A DNA stretch of 64,000 nt from Lachnospiraceae bacterium RM5 (GCA_900110975.1 FOFK01000002.1:333521-397520); one strand, 5' to 3'. Shown: positions 38,370 to 46,608, numbered from the stretch's first letter. The notes: generated by a model from the letters alone, not told the origin. Program-made: numbers and translations.

Positions 38370-38405
38370 CGATTCCTAGTTTCATAATTTATATATCTCC
38401 TTAAA
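38370..38405. repeat. attachment-site repeat, right copy (attR)
   Basis: Perfect copy of 24066-24101, carrying a second ychF ribosome site and ATG. Reading on from this ATG gives only a short meaningless frame, so this is the chromosomal leader left without its gene. Confidence 0.9.
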
Positions 38406-38493
38406 ATTTTATCAGATATTAATATTGTTTTTTTATCAATACATATCATACACCGTTTCTTAAAGACAAAGAAACCCTAAAACAACAGGCTAT

Positions 38494-38522
38494 ATTATAC
38501 ACTAACAAGGGATTCTTTGCAA
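38494..38522 (-). promoter_or_regulatory. former chromosomal promoter of ychF
   Basis: -35 TTGCAA (38517-38522), 17-bp spacer ending TTAGTG, -10 TATAAT (38494-38499), 89 bp before the right repeat copy. Before the island entered, this would have driven ychF; it now fires into the island end. Confidence 0.68.
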
Positions 38523-38631
38523 TAAAACATATCTTATCTCACTGTTACTTTGCAGAAAGCTTAAGAATACATGATTACCTGGTATTACTCAATAAAAAGA
38601 TTGGAGAACAGAATATTTTTAAGCAAAAAAT

Positions 38632-38678
38632 AAGGCATACCGGAATCGCATCAAACAGATGCGACCACGATATGCCTT
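38632..38678 (-). terminator. terminator of flavodoxin gene, copy 1
   Basis: Outer stem AAGGCATA / TATGCCTT and inner stem TCGCATC / GATGCGA, followed on the minus strand by TATTTTTTGC. The same structure with one change follows copy 2. Confidence 0.85.
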
Positions 38679-38692
38679 TTACCATTTTCAAA

Positions 38693-39169
38693 TTATAGCC
38701 ACTCTTTCGCCCAATTATTTAATTCATCAAGCGATACATTACTGCTAAATCTTTTTCCTTGTACTACTTTAGCATCACCTGCTAGCGATTGTAAGATATT
38801 AGTACTTTCACCCATACCACTTCCTCCAGAAGTGGCAAATGGTATAATTGTTTTTCCACTAAAATCATAACTTTCCATAAATGTATCAATTATTGATGGT
38901 TCTCTATACCACCAGATTGGAAATCCTACAAATACTATTTCATACTGATCCATATCATCTACACTGGTTTTTATAGCAGGTCGAGAATTCTTATCATTCA
39001 TTTCCACTGAGCTACGACTCATTTTATTCTGCCAATTTAAATCATCATTTGTATATGGTTGTTCAGGTTCAATCTCATATAGTTTTGCACCAATTGTTTC
39101 TGCTAATTTACCAGCTACTTTTGCTGTCACACCACTAGCACTAAAATATGCTACCAATACTTTACTCAT
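38693..39169 (-). CDS. flavodoxin-family protein, copy 1
   Basis: A 158-residue flavodoxin. The FMN phosphate loop is SASGVTAKVA near residue 10, and the isoalloxazine-side loops are FPIWWYREPS and FATSGGSGMGES. Typical length for the single-domain flavodoxins of gut Firmicutes, which carry electrons or act as small oxidoreductases. AGGAGG lies before the ATG. It has a close duplicate at 40357; the two differ at three positions (Gly27/Asp, Ile/Thr, Leu/Ile). Upstream is only the stub of a MerR-like regulator. Confidence 0.92.
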   Translation of the reverse strand: MSKVLVAYFSASGVTAKVAGKLAETIGAKLYEIEPEQPYTNDDLNWQNKMSRSSVEMNDKNSRPAIKTSVDDMDQYEIVFVGFPIWWYREPSIIDTFMESYDFSGKTIIPFATSGGSGMGESTNILQSLAGDAKVVQGKRFSSNVSLDELNNWAKEWL

Positions 39170-39180
39170 CTAAAATCCTC

Positions 39181-39306
39181 CTATTCTTCGCAATCATCCC
39201 ATCTTAAAACACCAGTTTTAAGTGTTTCTTCATATTTTGAAATCTTATATTCCAAACGTTTCATAGTTGCCTGATACTTATCAAGATTCGCCTGAACTTC
39301 CGCCAA
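39181..39306 (-). pseudogene. C-terminal stub of a MerR-family regulator
   Basis: A 41-codon open end, AEVQANLDKYQATMKRLEYK... then YEETLKTGVLRWDDCEE and stop, matches the C-terminal coiled coil of MerR regulators that commonly precede flavodoxin or reductase genes. The N-terminal HTH is absent; the frame meets the stop of the neighbouring ATP-binding regulator. The same last residues (WDECEE) precede flavodoxin copy 2, so the ancestral pair was merR-flavodoxin. Confidence 0.65.
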
Positions 39307-40302
39307 TCAGTCCTTAATTTCCCAATATCCACTCTTTCTAGATCCCACTCGTTCAATAATTCCCATTGAAACAAGCTTATCTATATGTCTATGAACGGTA
39401 GGTACGGATTTTCCAATTATTTCCGCTATTTCAACAATTGTAGAGTACGCATTTTTCTTAAGTGCTTTTATTATTTTATTATCTACATCCGTCAATTTAA
39501 CTGTATCAGTATAATTTATCTTATCACTTATTTTATCATTTATCTTATCACTATTTGTTCTCTTAAATATAAATGTAAATCCATATTCATCATTCTGATA
39601 TTCATAATCCACTGATTCTTGAGCACATAGTTTAAAAGCTCTGTCAAATCCAGTACCAAAAGCATCTATCATTCCGTTCTTAAAAAGAACTGTTGCAATA
39701 AGTGGATTTCTGATTTTGCTTCCTACTTTTCCAGATGCAAAATCTTTCGGGCTTGTATCATTTAAAATGCCACCTGGATTATATATTCTCACATTTGATT
39801 TCGTAATAGAAATCTCGTTATAATCTCCTTTTTGATAATGACAATGTGCAAAAGAATTGATAAGAATTTCTCTTAAAGCCTCTATAGGTATTTCCGGTGT
39901 TTCCTTTCTCTTTGTTCCAATAATTTCAGCATGATAATGAATATTATTCTGGATGTACTTTAGTCCTTCACTTATACATTCAAGAATATTTCCCTCAAAC
40001 TGTTTAAGATCTGTAAACTTTTTTCTTTCATCTGTAGGATACACTACCTCTTTCAGCATTACAGGACCATCGTTTCCAAAAAGGTAGTATCCTGCATTGT
40101 TCAGATATCCATCTTCATTAATCAAGTTCAGTTTACTCAATGCTTCTTCAGCATTTCGATAGATATAATTCAATCGGCCTGTTTCATTTGCATCACGAAT
40201 GAACTGAATCAATAAATCCTCATTTATCTTATCATTTATCTTATCATTTATTTTATCATTTATCTTATCATTTGCATAGAAATAAATGATAAAACAAGGC
40301 AT
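39307..40302 (-). pseudogene. ATP-binding (AlbA_2-type) transcriptional regulator, N-terminally truncated
   Basis: The frame contains a HATPase_c_4-like domain (PEIPIEALREILINSFAHCHY, VRIYNPGGI, FGTGFDRAFKLC) and a C-terminal winged helix (STIVEIAEIIGKSVPTVHRHIDKLVSMGIIERVG), as in AlbA_2/Schlafen-type regulators of about 450-500 residues. The N-terminal AlbA_2 domain is missing: the only ATG upstream lies inside the duplicated flavodoxin terminator and has no ribosome site. Four tandem DKIN units at the start and more near residue 260 come from 12-bp repeats. Probably inactivated by the flavodoxin duplication. Confidence 0.7.
40220..40274. repeat. 12-bp tandem repeat coding for DKIN
   Basis: Four full copies of TCATTTATCTTA (one with C to T) plus part of a fifth, encoding repeated NDKI on the minus strand. 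Confidence 0.88.
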
Positions 40303-40342
40303 ACCGAAATCGCATCAAACAGATGCGACCACGATATGCCTT
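40296..40342 (-). terminator. terminator of flavodoxin gene, copy 2
   Basis: Same double-stem structure as at 38632-38678, but the T-rich tail has been replaced by sequence of the truncated regulator, so ending may be weaker. Confidence 0.7.
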
Positions 40343-40356
40343 TTACAATTTTCAAA

Positions 40357-40833
40357 TTATAGCCACTCTTTCGCCCAATTATTTAATTCATCAAGCGATA
40401 CATTACTGCTAAATCTTTTTCCTTGTACTACTTTAGCATCACCTGCTATCGATTGTAAGATATTAGTACTTTCACCCATACCACTTCCTCCAGAAGTAGC
40501 AAATGGTATAATTGTTTTTCCACTAAAATCATAACTTTCCATAAACGTATCAATTATTGATGGTTCTCTATACCACCAGATTGGAAATCCTACAAATACG
40601 GTTTCATACTGATCCATATCATCTACACTGGTTTTTATAGCAGGGCGAGAATTCTTATCATTCATTTCCACTGAACTACGACTCATTTTATTCTGCCAAT
40701 TTAAATCATCGTTTGTATATGGTTGTTCAGGTTCAATCTCATATAGTTTTGCATCAATTGTTTCTGCTAATTTACCAGCTACTTTTGCTGTCACACCACT
40801 AGCGCTAAAATATGCTACCAATACTTTACTCAT
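40357..40833 (-). CDS. flavodoxin-family protein, copy 2
   Basis: A 158-residue flavodoxin almost identical to the copy at 38693, with the same FMN loops. The start is the ATG at 40831-40833, preceded by AGGAGG; a frame extending eight residues further reads through that ribosome site and is not used. The upstream MerR remnant here is reduced to the final codons. Having two near-identical copies argues for a recent duplication; gene dosage or simple drift could explain its survival. Confidence 0.92.
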   Translation of the reverse strand: MSKVLVAYFSASGVTAKVAGKLAETIDAKLYEIEPEQPYTNDDLNWQNKMSRSSVEMNDKNSRPAIKTSVDDMDQYETVFVGFPIWWYREPSIIDTFMESYDFSGKTIIPFATSGGSGMGESTNILQSIAGDAKVVQGKRFSSNVSLDELNNWAKEWL

Positions 40834-40948
40834 CAAAAATCCTCCTATTCTTCGCATTCATCCCACTACTCGATAGCAATGGGTGCCAATTTGATTCAAT
40901 TGTTATAATAATATCTGAGATTTGAAAACAAACTAATGTTGATATTTT

Positions 40949-41497
40949 TTATCCAAGCAGTTTTTCTACAGCCTTTCTAACATTATCCATTTCTTCAGTT
41001 GGCTCAAATCTCGCAACGACATTACCATCTCTGTCTACAAGAAACTTTGTAAAATTCCATTTAATATATGCTTTCTCTCCAAATTTCTTATTGTTAATAG
41101 CAGTAAATTTGTTCATTGCTGCACTTTTAAGCCCCTTACCAAAACCTTCAAATGGCTTTTCTGTAGCAAGAAATATAAACAGAGGATTTGCTTTATCACC
41201 ATTGACATCTATCTTTGCAAACTGTGGAAATTCCGTACCAAACTTCAAGGTACAAAACTCATGAATTTCATCCTCGCTACCTGGTGCCTGATTTGCAAAT
41301 TGGTTACATGGAAAATCAAGAATTTCAAATCCTTTATCCTTCAAATCCTTATACATTTCTTCAAGAGGATTATAATGTGGTGTAAAACCACAACCAGTTG
41401 CTGTATTAACTATTAAAAGTACCTTTCCCTTATAATCGTTAATACTCACCTCATTACCTTTCCTATCTTTTACATTAAAATCATATATAGTTGCCAT
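40949..41497 (-). CDS. glutathione peroxidase-family thiol peroxidase
   Basis: A 182-residue peroxidase of the thioredoxin fold. The active Cys36 lies in NTATGCGFT (selenocysteine in animals), with the Gln of FPCNQF and the Trp-Asn of IKWNFTKFLVD completing the site. It reduces hydrogen peroxide or lipid peroxides, in bacteria usually with thioredoxin. The cysteine in FPCNQF is common to all members. It is a single gene with its own ribosome site, next to the flavodoxin and metal genes, which suggests a redox-stress neighbourhood. Confidence 0.94.
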   Translation of the reverse strand: MATIYDFNVKDRKGNEVSINDYKGKVLLIVNTATGCGFTPHYNPLEEMYKDLKDKGFEILDFPCNQFANQAPGSEDEIHEFCTLKFGTEFPQFAKIDVNGDKANPLFIFLATEKPFEGFGKGLKSAAMNKFTAINNKKFGEKAYIKWNFTKFLVDRDGNVVARFEPTEEMDNVRKAVEKLLG

Positions 41498-41531
41498 AGT
41501 ATCATCCTCCTTGTATTATCCTTCTATATTT

Positions 41532-42056
41532 TTAAGTGCAAATTCGCAAATATTCTTTTTCAGAAAATCTATGATATTGTAATCCAAATTCATTCTGCTC
41601 AATCAGATAAATGTATTTATCAATCTTCTTATCTTTAAAACTTATAGCCAACATATCCGATTTCAACTCATTAATAATGATATCTTTGGAAAATGAATAA
41701 AAAACATCCAGTATCTTATCTATCGTCTGATCAGGTTTTTGTATTTCATTAATAAATGATTCCAAAAAAGACGTTGGTTTATAATTCTTATTAACCCATT
41801 CTACCCCTGATACCGGAATTTCAATCTTATATCTACCTTTTTCATAAGATAGTTCCTTTATATTTATATATCCCAAACTATTTACGACCTCATGTCTAAA
41901 ATCATTAATAGCTTTATCTAAGTTTTCTTTATCACAATTCAATAATATAAGCAGCGAAGAAACAGGATAGTATAAATCAATTGATGTATCAGCATATCCA
42001 AGTTTTAAAAAACTTTCCAATATATTATCTATGATATTTTCTTTTAAATCACTCAA
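41532..42056 (-). CDS. unknown protein (DUF3877-like)
   Basis: A 174-residue, mainly helical and acidic protein with no membrane segment, no signal and no catalytic motif that I recognise. Sequence and neighbourhood recall the DUF3877 family of Lachnospiraceae; this is from memory and unverified. It overlaps the heavy-metal-associated protein gene by 4 bp, so the two are translated together and may work together. Confidence 0.6.
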   Translation of the reverse strand: MSDLKENIIDNILESFLKLGYADTSIDLYYPVSSLLILLNCDKENLDKAINDFRHEVVNSLGYINIKELSYEKGRYKIEIPVSGVEWVNKNYKPTSFLESFINEIQKPDQTIDKILDVFYSFSKDIIINELKSDMLAISFKDKKIDKYIYLIEQNEFGLQYHRFSEKEYLRICT

Positions 42057-42436
42057 TTCTCATTTCCACCCTCTCTAATTACTTCATATCCAAGGTCCGT
42101 TATAGTTTTTTCAATCATTTTATTGTCTATTTCTTTTCCTAATTTTATAATTGCCACTTCTCTTGATAACTTCACTTTTGCATTGATACCATCAATAGAG
42201 TTTAGTGCATTCTGAACTCTTCTTGAACAATTCTTACAATGCATACCTTTTATCCCAATCTTTCTGACTTCTATTATCTTATCAAGCTTCTTCGGCTTGA
42301 TAAGTATTCCTTTTTTACTACCGCCACCACAACATGCACCTTCACCTTTAAAATGCGATATAGAATTCTTAATTGCAAAAAAAAGTATAATGGCGATAAT
42401 AACAACTATTAACACATTTGATATTTCAGGACTCAT
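42053..42436 (-). CDS. membrane-anchored heavy-metal-associated (HMA) domain protein
   Basis: A 127-residue protein with an N-terminal membrane helix (residues about 5-24), a Gly/Cys-rich linker (ACCGGGSKKG) and an HMA domain with the metal motif MHCKNC. The fold ends with IEKTITDLGYEV. HMA domains carry copper or other soft metals. The membrane end and Cys pair recall FeoB-associated and metal-delivery proteins. It lies 30 bp after the ZIP gene and overlaps the DUF3877-like gene, so it is part of a metal operon. Confidence 0.85.
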   Translation of the reverse strand: MSPEISNVLIVVIIAIILFFAIKNSISHFKGEGACCGGGSKKGILIKPKKLDKIIEVRKIGIKGMHCKNCSRRVQNALNSIDGINAKVKLSREVAIIKLGKEIDNKMIEKTITDLGYEVIREGGNEN

Positions 42437-42466
42437 ATTACCTCCTATGTCTTACTCATAATATCA

Positions 42467-43249
42467 TTATCCCAACGCTACATCAAGCACCATCATCAAT
42501 GTAAATCCAACCGCAAACATAACTACCCCCACATTGGAGTGCTCACCGGATGACATCTCCGGAATCAGCTCTTCTACCACAACATACATCATAGCACCTG
42601 CTGCAAAACTTAAAAGATAAGGCATTATTGGTATAACCATTCCTGCTGCAAGAATAGTAAGTAATGCCCCAATAGGTTCAACAGCTCCCGACAGAACTCC
42701 ATCCAAAAAAGCCCTTCCTTTGCTTTTTCCTTCTGCACAAAGAGGCATCGATATAATCGCTCCCTCAGGAAAATTTTGAATTGCTATTCCAAGCGCAAGC
42801 GCAAACGCCCCTCCTGCTGTTATGATTGTATCCCCAGATACAAAACCCGCATATACAACACCAACAGCCATACCCTCAGGAATATTATGGAGTGTTACAG
42901 CAAGTATCATCATTGTTGTTTTCTTTAATCCCATATTAAATCCTTCTGCCCGTTCAGCTTTCATATGCAAATGTGGAATAACTGAATCAAGAAACAAAAG
43001 AAATAATATACCTATCCAAAAGCCCACGCACACAGGAACAAAACTTATTTTTCCAAGTTTCTCCGATTGCTCCATGGCAGGAATAATAAGACTCCAAATC
43101 GAAGCTGCCACCATAACACCACTAGCAAACCCAGTAAGTGCTTTCTGTACTTTATCTCCTAATTTTCTCTTTACAAAAAACACACAGGCCGCTCCTAATG
43201 TTGTCCCGATAAACGGCACCATTATCTCCACTAAAATACCTGAATTCAT
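42467..43249 (-). CDS. ZIP-family divalent metal transporter
   Basis: A 260-residue membrane protein with eight predicted helices. The metal-binding helices IV and V carry HNIPEGMAVG and NFPEGAIIS, the ZIP signature. ZIP proteins bring Zn, Fe or Mn into the cytoplasm. A GTTAG-N6-CTAAC operator lies about 150 bp upstream, together with the stub of a DtxR-family gene, so it is probably metal-regulated. Which metal it prefers cannot be told, but the setting favours iron or manganese. Confidence 0.93.
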   Translation of the reverse strand: MNSGILVEIMVPFIGTTLGAACVFFVKRKLGDKVQKALTGFASGVMVAASIWSLIIPAMEQSEKLGKISFVPVCVGFWIGILFLLFLDSVIPHLHMKAERAEGFNMGLKKTTMMILAVTLHNIPEGMAVGVVYAGFVSGDTIITAGGAFALALGIAIQNFPEGAIISMPLCAEGKSKGRAFLDGVLSGAVEPIGALLTILAAGMVIPIMPYLLSFAAGAMMYVVVEELIPEMSSGEHSNVGVVMFAVGFTLMMVLDVALG

Positions 43250-43270
43250 AAATTCTCCTTTTACAATTAT

Positions 43271-43366
43271 CTAACTTAGCAGATTATCTTTTATAAATTT
43301 TTTTATTCCACTTTTTATTTTTAAAGTATATATAGTTTTAATATAATCCTCAGCCGATCTGTTCAT
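43271..43366 (-). pseudogene. N-terminal stub of a second DtxR-family regulator
   Basis: The 31-codon frame MNRSAEDYIKTIYTLKIKSG... has the start of a DtxR/MntR protein (SAEDYIKTIY) and then breaks down. AAAGGA lies before the ATG, and a full DtxR-type operator lies directly upstream. It looks like a decayed second regulator that left its operator in front of the ZIP operon. It could also act as a short leader frame. Confidence 0.6.
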
Positions 43367-43396
43367 TTAAACAATTCCTTTCGTATTCCACGATAA

Positions 43397-43412
43397 GTTA
43401 GTTAAAACTAAC
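43397..43412. promoter_or_regulatory. DtxR-type operator upstream of the ZIP operon
   Basis: GTTAG-TTAAAA-CTAAC, a perfect inverted repeat matching three other sites in this window. Confidence 0.78.
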
Positions 43413-43426
43413 TATTTGTTATAATT

Positions 43427-43450
43427 AAAGAGACAGAGAACTGTCTCCTT
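43427..43450 (-). terminator. terminator after the feo genes
   Basis: GAGACAG / CTGTCTC stem with a 4-base loop, followed on the minus strand by TTTAATT, 17 bp after the Cys-rich protein stop. Confidence 0.7.
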
Positions 43451-43466
43451 AATTTATGCATTATTA

Positions 43467-43628
43467 TCATTGGCATCCACCACTCTTATGCTTTGTGCAA
43501 CTGCCTGCCATAGGACAACCAATACATTTTGTACCTTTTTTCTTTTCTTTGTAGATATAACAGATTGCGCCACCGACCAATGCAATAAGGATTATCGAAA
43601 TAATTATATTTGCCGCAATCACAGTCAT
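43467..43628 (-). CDS. FeoB-associated Cys-rich membrane protein
   Basis: A 53-residue protein: one N-terminal membrane helix (about residues 3-24), a basic stretch, then Cys-rich end KCIGCPMAGSCTKHKSGGCQ. This is the usual form of the small FeoB-associated proteins found after feoB in Clostridia, which may act like FeoC or deliver iron. AGGAGG precedes the ATG and the gene lies 27 bp after feoB. Confidence 0.9.
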   Translation of the reverse strand: MTVIAANIIISIILIALVGGAICYIYKEKKKGTKCIGCPMAGSCTKHKSGGCQ

Positions 43629-43655
43629 TTTTTTTACCTCCTTTGGGCAATCAGT

Positions 43656-45647
43656 CTAATCCAGCTTATATTCAAGTGCAATTTGTCTTTGATTAGACTT
43701 GATAAGATAAGTCACAACAAATGCAAAGAGAATGATGAATACAAGGCCTCCAACAAAGCCAGCGCCAAGTGTACCTGTTGTTATAAGTGTTCCAATCTGA
43801 TATACAAGGAAGCCAACAGTAAATCCGGTTGAAAGCTGAAGTGCAATTGCTCCCCAAAGCCACTTAGCTGACTTCATCTCTGAGTTCATAGCACCGAGTG
43901 CCGCAAAACAAGGCGGTGTATATAAGTTAAACATAAGATATGCAAGTGCTGCAACCTTTGTGATTCCCATAACTGCTGCAACTGCATTACCTTCACCAAT
44001 AAGTTCAAGTTCATCAGGGTCAACAAGATTAGTTATTGCATATACCGTAGCAATTGTACCCACCACATTCTCTTTTGCTATAAAGCCGGTTATCGCTGCA
44101 GCTGCAAGCTGCCAAGCAGCAACACCAACAACAGGAACTAAAATATAAGAGAATGGTCCTGCAACGCTTGCCAGAATCGAGGTATCTTCCATACCTTCCT
44201 CAACAACCTTGAATTGCCAGTTAAATGCCTGCATGATCTGAACAACCGTGTTACATACAAGAATTACAGTTCCTGCTTTAATAATATAGGCCTTACCTCT
44301 TTCAAGCATAGACTTTATCGCAAAAATAAAACTTGGCACCTTGTATTCAGGAAGTTCGATAATAAAAAATGATTTTCTATATTTCATTCCGGTAATTGCC
44401 TTTATAAGTAACGCTCCAAGAAGAACTAAGATAATACCTGTCATATAGCACACAAAGCTTATCCACTTTGACTTAGGGAAAAACGCTCCTGCAAAAAGAG
44501 CAATAACAGGAAGTTTTGCACCACAAGGCATAAATGTTGCAAGCATCGCTGTTGAACGTCTTTCTCTCTCATTACGAATTGTACGACATGCCATAATAGC
44601 CGGTATTCCACAACCTGTACCGATAATCATCGGAATTACTGATTTACCTGAAAGACCAACTCTTTTAAAAATCGGATCAAGTACAACAGTTGCTCTTGAC
44701 ATGTATCCACAGTCTTCCAAAAGAGCAATAAGAAAATACATTACCATAACAAGCGGAAGGAATCCTACAACAGCACCTACACCACCGATTATACCATCAA
44801 CCAAAAGAGCATATAACAATGGATTGGCATCTGCCATCTTATTTCCAGCCCATCCCTGGAAGGATTCAATCCATCCTGCAAGAATATCAGCAAGCCATGT
44901 TCCAACCGTTGTCTGTGATACGTAGAAAACTACCCACATGATTGCAGCAAAGATTACAAGACCTAATATCGGATGTGTTATTACTTTATCGATTTTATCT
45001 CCTATATTCTTATCTTTCGTAAACACTTTACGCTTTTCAACTTCACTTACAATCGACTTTACATATTCAAATCTCTTTCTATCAGCTGCTTCAACTTCTG
45101 CCTTATCAGTGAGATTAATATCTCCCTGAACATATGGAGCTTTCTGTCCTACTCCCTCTAACTCTGCAGCGGCTTTTATCACTTCTTTTATACCATTTTC
45201 CTGAGTAGATACTGTCTTAATAACGGGACAACCAAGTTTCTCTGAAAGTTTCTTCTCATCAATAGTGTTACCCTTTTTATCATTAATATCACTCTTATTA
45301 AGTGCAACTACAACCGGTATTCCAAGCTCAAGTAATTGTGTTGTGAAGAATAAACTTCTGCTTAAGTTAGTAGCATCAACAATATTTATTATTGCATCAG
45401 GATGCTCATTCTTAACATATCCGCTTGTAATACTTTCTTCTGATGTAAACGGTGACATCGAATAAGCACCAGGAAGATCAACTGCAATAATTTCTTTGCC
45501 TGTACCATTATATTGCTTCTTAATTGAGCTCTCCTTTTTGTCTACGGTAACACCTGCCCAGTTACCTATTTTTTCATTACGTCCTGTTAATGCGTTGTAC
45601 ATAGTAGTCTTACCACTATTAGGATTACCTGTTAACGCAATTCTCAT
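43656..45647 (-). CDS. feoB: ferrous iron transporter FeoB
   Basis: A 663-residue membrane transporter. The N-terminal G domain has G1 GNPNSGKT (residues 7-14), G3 DLPGAYSMSP and G4 NKSD. The membrane part has about eight to ten helices with two gate motifs, including the conserved MIIGTGCGIPAIMACRTI and MPCGAKLPVIALF. FeoB takes up Fe(II) in a nucleotide-dependent way. It follows feoA by about 135 bp that holds its own operator site, and is followed by the Cys-rich partner. Confidence 0.97.
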   Translation of the reverse strand: MRIALTGNPNSGKTTMYNALTGRNEKIGNWAGVTVDKKESSIKKQYNGTGKEIIAVDLPGAYSMSPFTSEESITSGYVKNEHPDAIINIVDATNLSRSLFFTTQLLELGIPVVVALNKSDINDKKGNTIDEKKLSEKLGCPVIKTVSTQENGIKEVIKAAAELEGVGQKAPYVQGDINLTDKAEVEAADRKRFEYVKSIVSEVEKRKVFTKDKNIGDKIDKVITHPILGLVIFAAIMWVVFYVSQTTVGTWLADILAGWIESFQGWAGNKMADANPLLYALLVDGIIGGVGAVVGFLPLVMVMYFLIALLEDCGYMSRATVVLDPIFKRVGLSGKSVIPMIIGTGCGIPAIMACRTIRNERERRSTAMLATFMPCGAKLPVIALFAGAFFPKSKWISFVCYMTGIILVLLGALLIKAITGMKYRKSFFIIELPEYKVPSFIFAIKSMLERGKAYIIKAGTVILVCNTVVQIMQAFNWQFKVVEEGMEDTSILASVAGPFSYILVPVVGVAAWQLAAAAITGFIAKENVVGTIATVYAITNLVDPDELELIGEGNAVAAVMGITKVAALAYLMFNLYTPPCFAALGAMNSEMKSAKWLWGAIALQLSTGFTVGFLVYQIGTLITTGTLGAGFVGGLVFIILFAFVVTYLIKSNQRQIALEYKLD

Positions 45648-45695
45648 AATGATTCCTCCTCTTTTTTATATGATTAATTACAAACAACCTCGCGT

Positions 45696-45711
45696 GTTAG
45701 CATCCGCTAAC
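45696..45711. promoter_or_regulatory. DtxR-type operator before feoB
   Basis: GTTAG-CATCCG-CTAAC between feoA and feoB, 49 bp before the feoB start. Confidence 0.78.
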
Positions 45712-45782
45712 ATATGTACAAAAAAGATGTTGCCTGAAAATTTATAGCAGACAACTATCTTATAACAAATAATATACTATGG

Positions 45783-45995
45783 CTATATCTCTATCGATGC
45801 CGCAAGTTCAGAATCAATGTTGTATCTTGCATCCTTTATTGATACGACAAGATTTCTTTTCTTATCAACAACAGTTATCGACTCACCACTATAACAACCA
45901 AGTGAAAAGAGAAAACTTTCCATCTCTTCATCACCACCGGTTCTGACTGCCTTGATAATATACTCTTTTCCAAGTTCCGCTTCATTAAGTGTCAT
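45783..45995 (-). CDS. feoA: FeoA domain protein
   Basis: A 70-residue SH3-like protein (MTLNEAELGKEYII... YNIDSELAASIEI) that supports FeoB. The ATG at 45993-45995 is taken since AAAGG lies seven bases upstream and homology begins there; a GTG start ten codons earlier is open but less likely. It is preceded by a good promoter with a metal-responsive operator over the start site, shared with the divergent regulator gene. Confidence 0.92.
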   Translation of the reverse strand: MTLNEAELGKEYIIKAVRTGGDEEMESFLFSLGCYSGESITVVDKKRNLVVSIKDARYNIDSELAASIEI

Positions 45996-46042
45996 AACTA
46001 ACCCTTTCATTTGTATATATTTCACAATTATTGTTTATAATA

Positions 46043-46058
46043 GTTAGACTTCACTAAC
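46043..46058. promoter_or_regulatory. DtxR-type operator between feoA and the regulator
   Basis: GTTAG-ACTTCA-CTAAC. It lies 7 bp downstream of the feoA -10 box and overlaps the -35 box of the divergent regulator gene, so one bound dimer could block both. Confidence 0.82.
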
Positions 46059-46065
46059 CGTCTAT

Positions 46066-46094
46066 AGTATAATTGTATCAATATAAAAAGTCAA
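46066..46094 (-). promoter_or_regulatory. promoter of feoA
   Basis: -35 TTGACT (46089-46094), 17-bp spacer, -10 TATACT (46066-46071) on the minus strand. A plus-strand promoter for the regulator overlaps it (TTAGAC at 46044-46049, TATAAT at 46068-46073, 18-bp spacer). Confidence 0.72.
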
Positions 46095-46219
46095 TAAAAT
46101 TATTATTTTTATCTTTTTTTCATATATCATTCTCAAATTTAATTAATTATATGTTGAATACGCCTCAATAATGTGTTAAATTATTTTCATATTAAACAAT
46201 TATAAAGGAGACTATCCCT

Positions 46220-46591
46220 ATGGCTTTACAAGAATCCGGAGAAATGTATATAGAAGCTATATATGTCCTTTCCTTGAAATCAAACGCTGTTCGTGGAATA
46301 GATATCGGAAATTACTTAGGATATACAAAACCCTCAGTCAGTCGCGCTTTGGGTTTATTAAAAAACGAAGGGCTTATAAAGAAAGACTCTGAAGGTTATA
46401 TCAAGCTTACTGAGGCTGGTAACATACTCGCAAAGCGAATATACGAACGACATACAGTTCTTTCTCAAATGTTTATCAAACTCGGAGTAGATGAGAAGAC
46501 AGCCACCGAAGATGCCTGTCGTGTTGAACACTATATAAGTGATACGACTTTTGAAGCAATTAAAGCTCATATGAAGCAGTACAGTTCTTAA
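46220..46591 (+). CDS. DtxR/MntR-family metal-dependent repressor
   Basis: A 123-residue regulator with an N-terminal winged helix (ESGEMYIEAIYVL, DIGNYLGYTKPSVSRALGLLKNEGLI) and metal-binding dimerisation helices (RIYERHTVLSQMFIKLGVDEKTATEDACRVEHYIS), where Glu, Cys and His of CRVEH are likely ligands. It lacks the SH3-like third domain of DtxR, like MntR and IdeR-short forms. It lies divergently to feoA with the operator between, so it most likely represses feoA and itself with Fe(II) or Mn(II). AAGGAG precedes the ATG. Confidence 0.93.
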   Translation: MALQESGEMYIEAIYVLSLKSNAVRGIDIGNYLGYTKPSVSRALGLLKNEGLIKKDSEGYIKLTEAGNILAKRIYERHTVLSQMFIKLGVDEKTATEDACRVEHYISDTTFEAIKAHMKQYSS

Positions 46592-46608
46592 GACTATACT
46601 GCTTTTTT

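Larger units (their letters stand above)
38632..39201. repeat. 570-bp duplication, copy 1
   Basis: Near-identical, without gaps, to 40296-40865 (offset 1664). It covers a flavodoxin gene, its terminator and the last codons of a MerR-like gene. Protein copies differ at only a few residues. Confidence 0.9.
40296..40865. repeat. 570-bp duplication, copy 2
   Basis: Second copy of the flavodoxin unit (see 38632-39201). Direct orientation, 1664 bp apart; recombination between copies would delete the truncated regulator. Confidence 0.9.
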
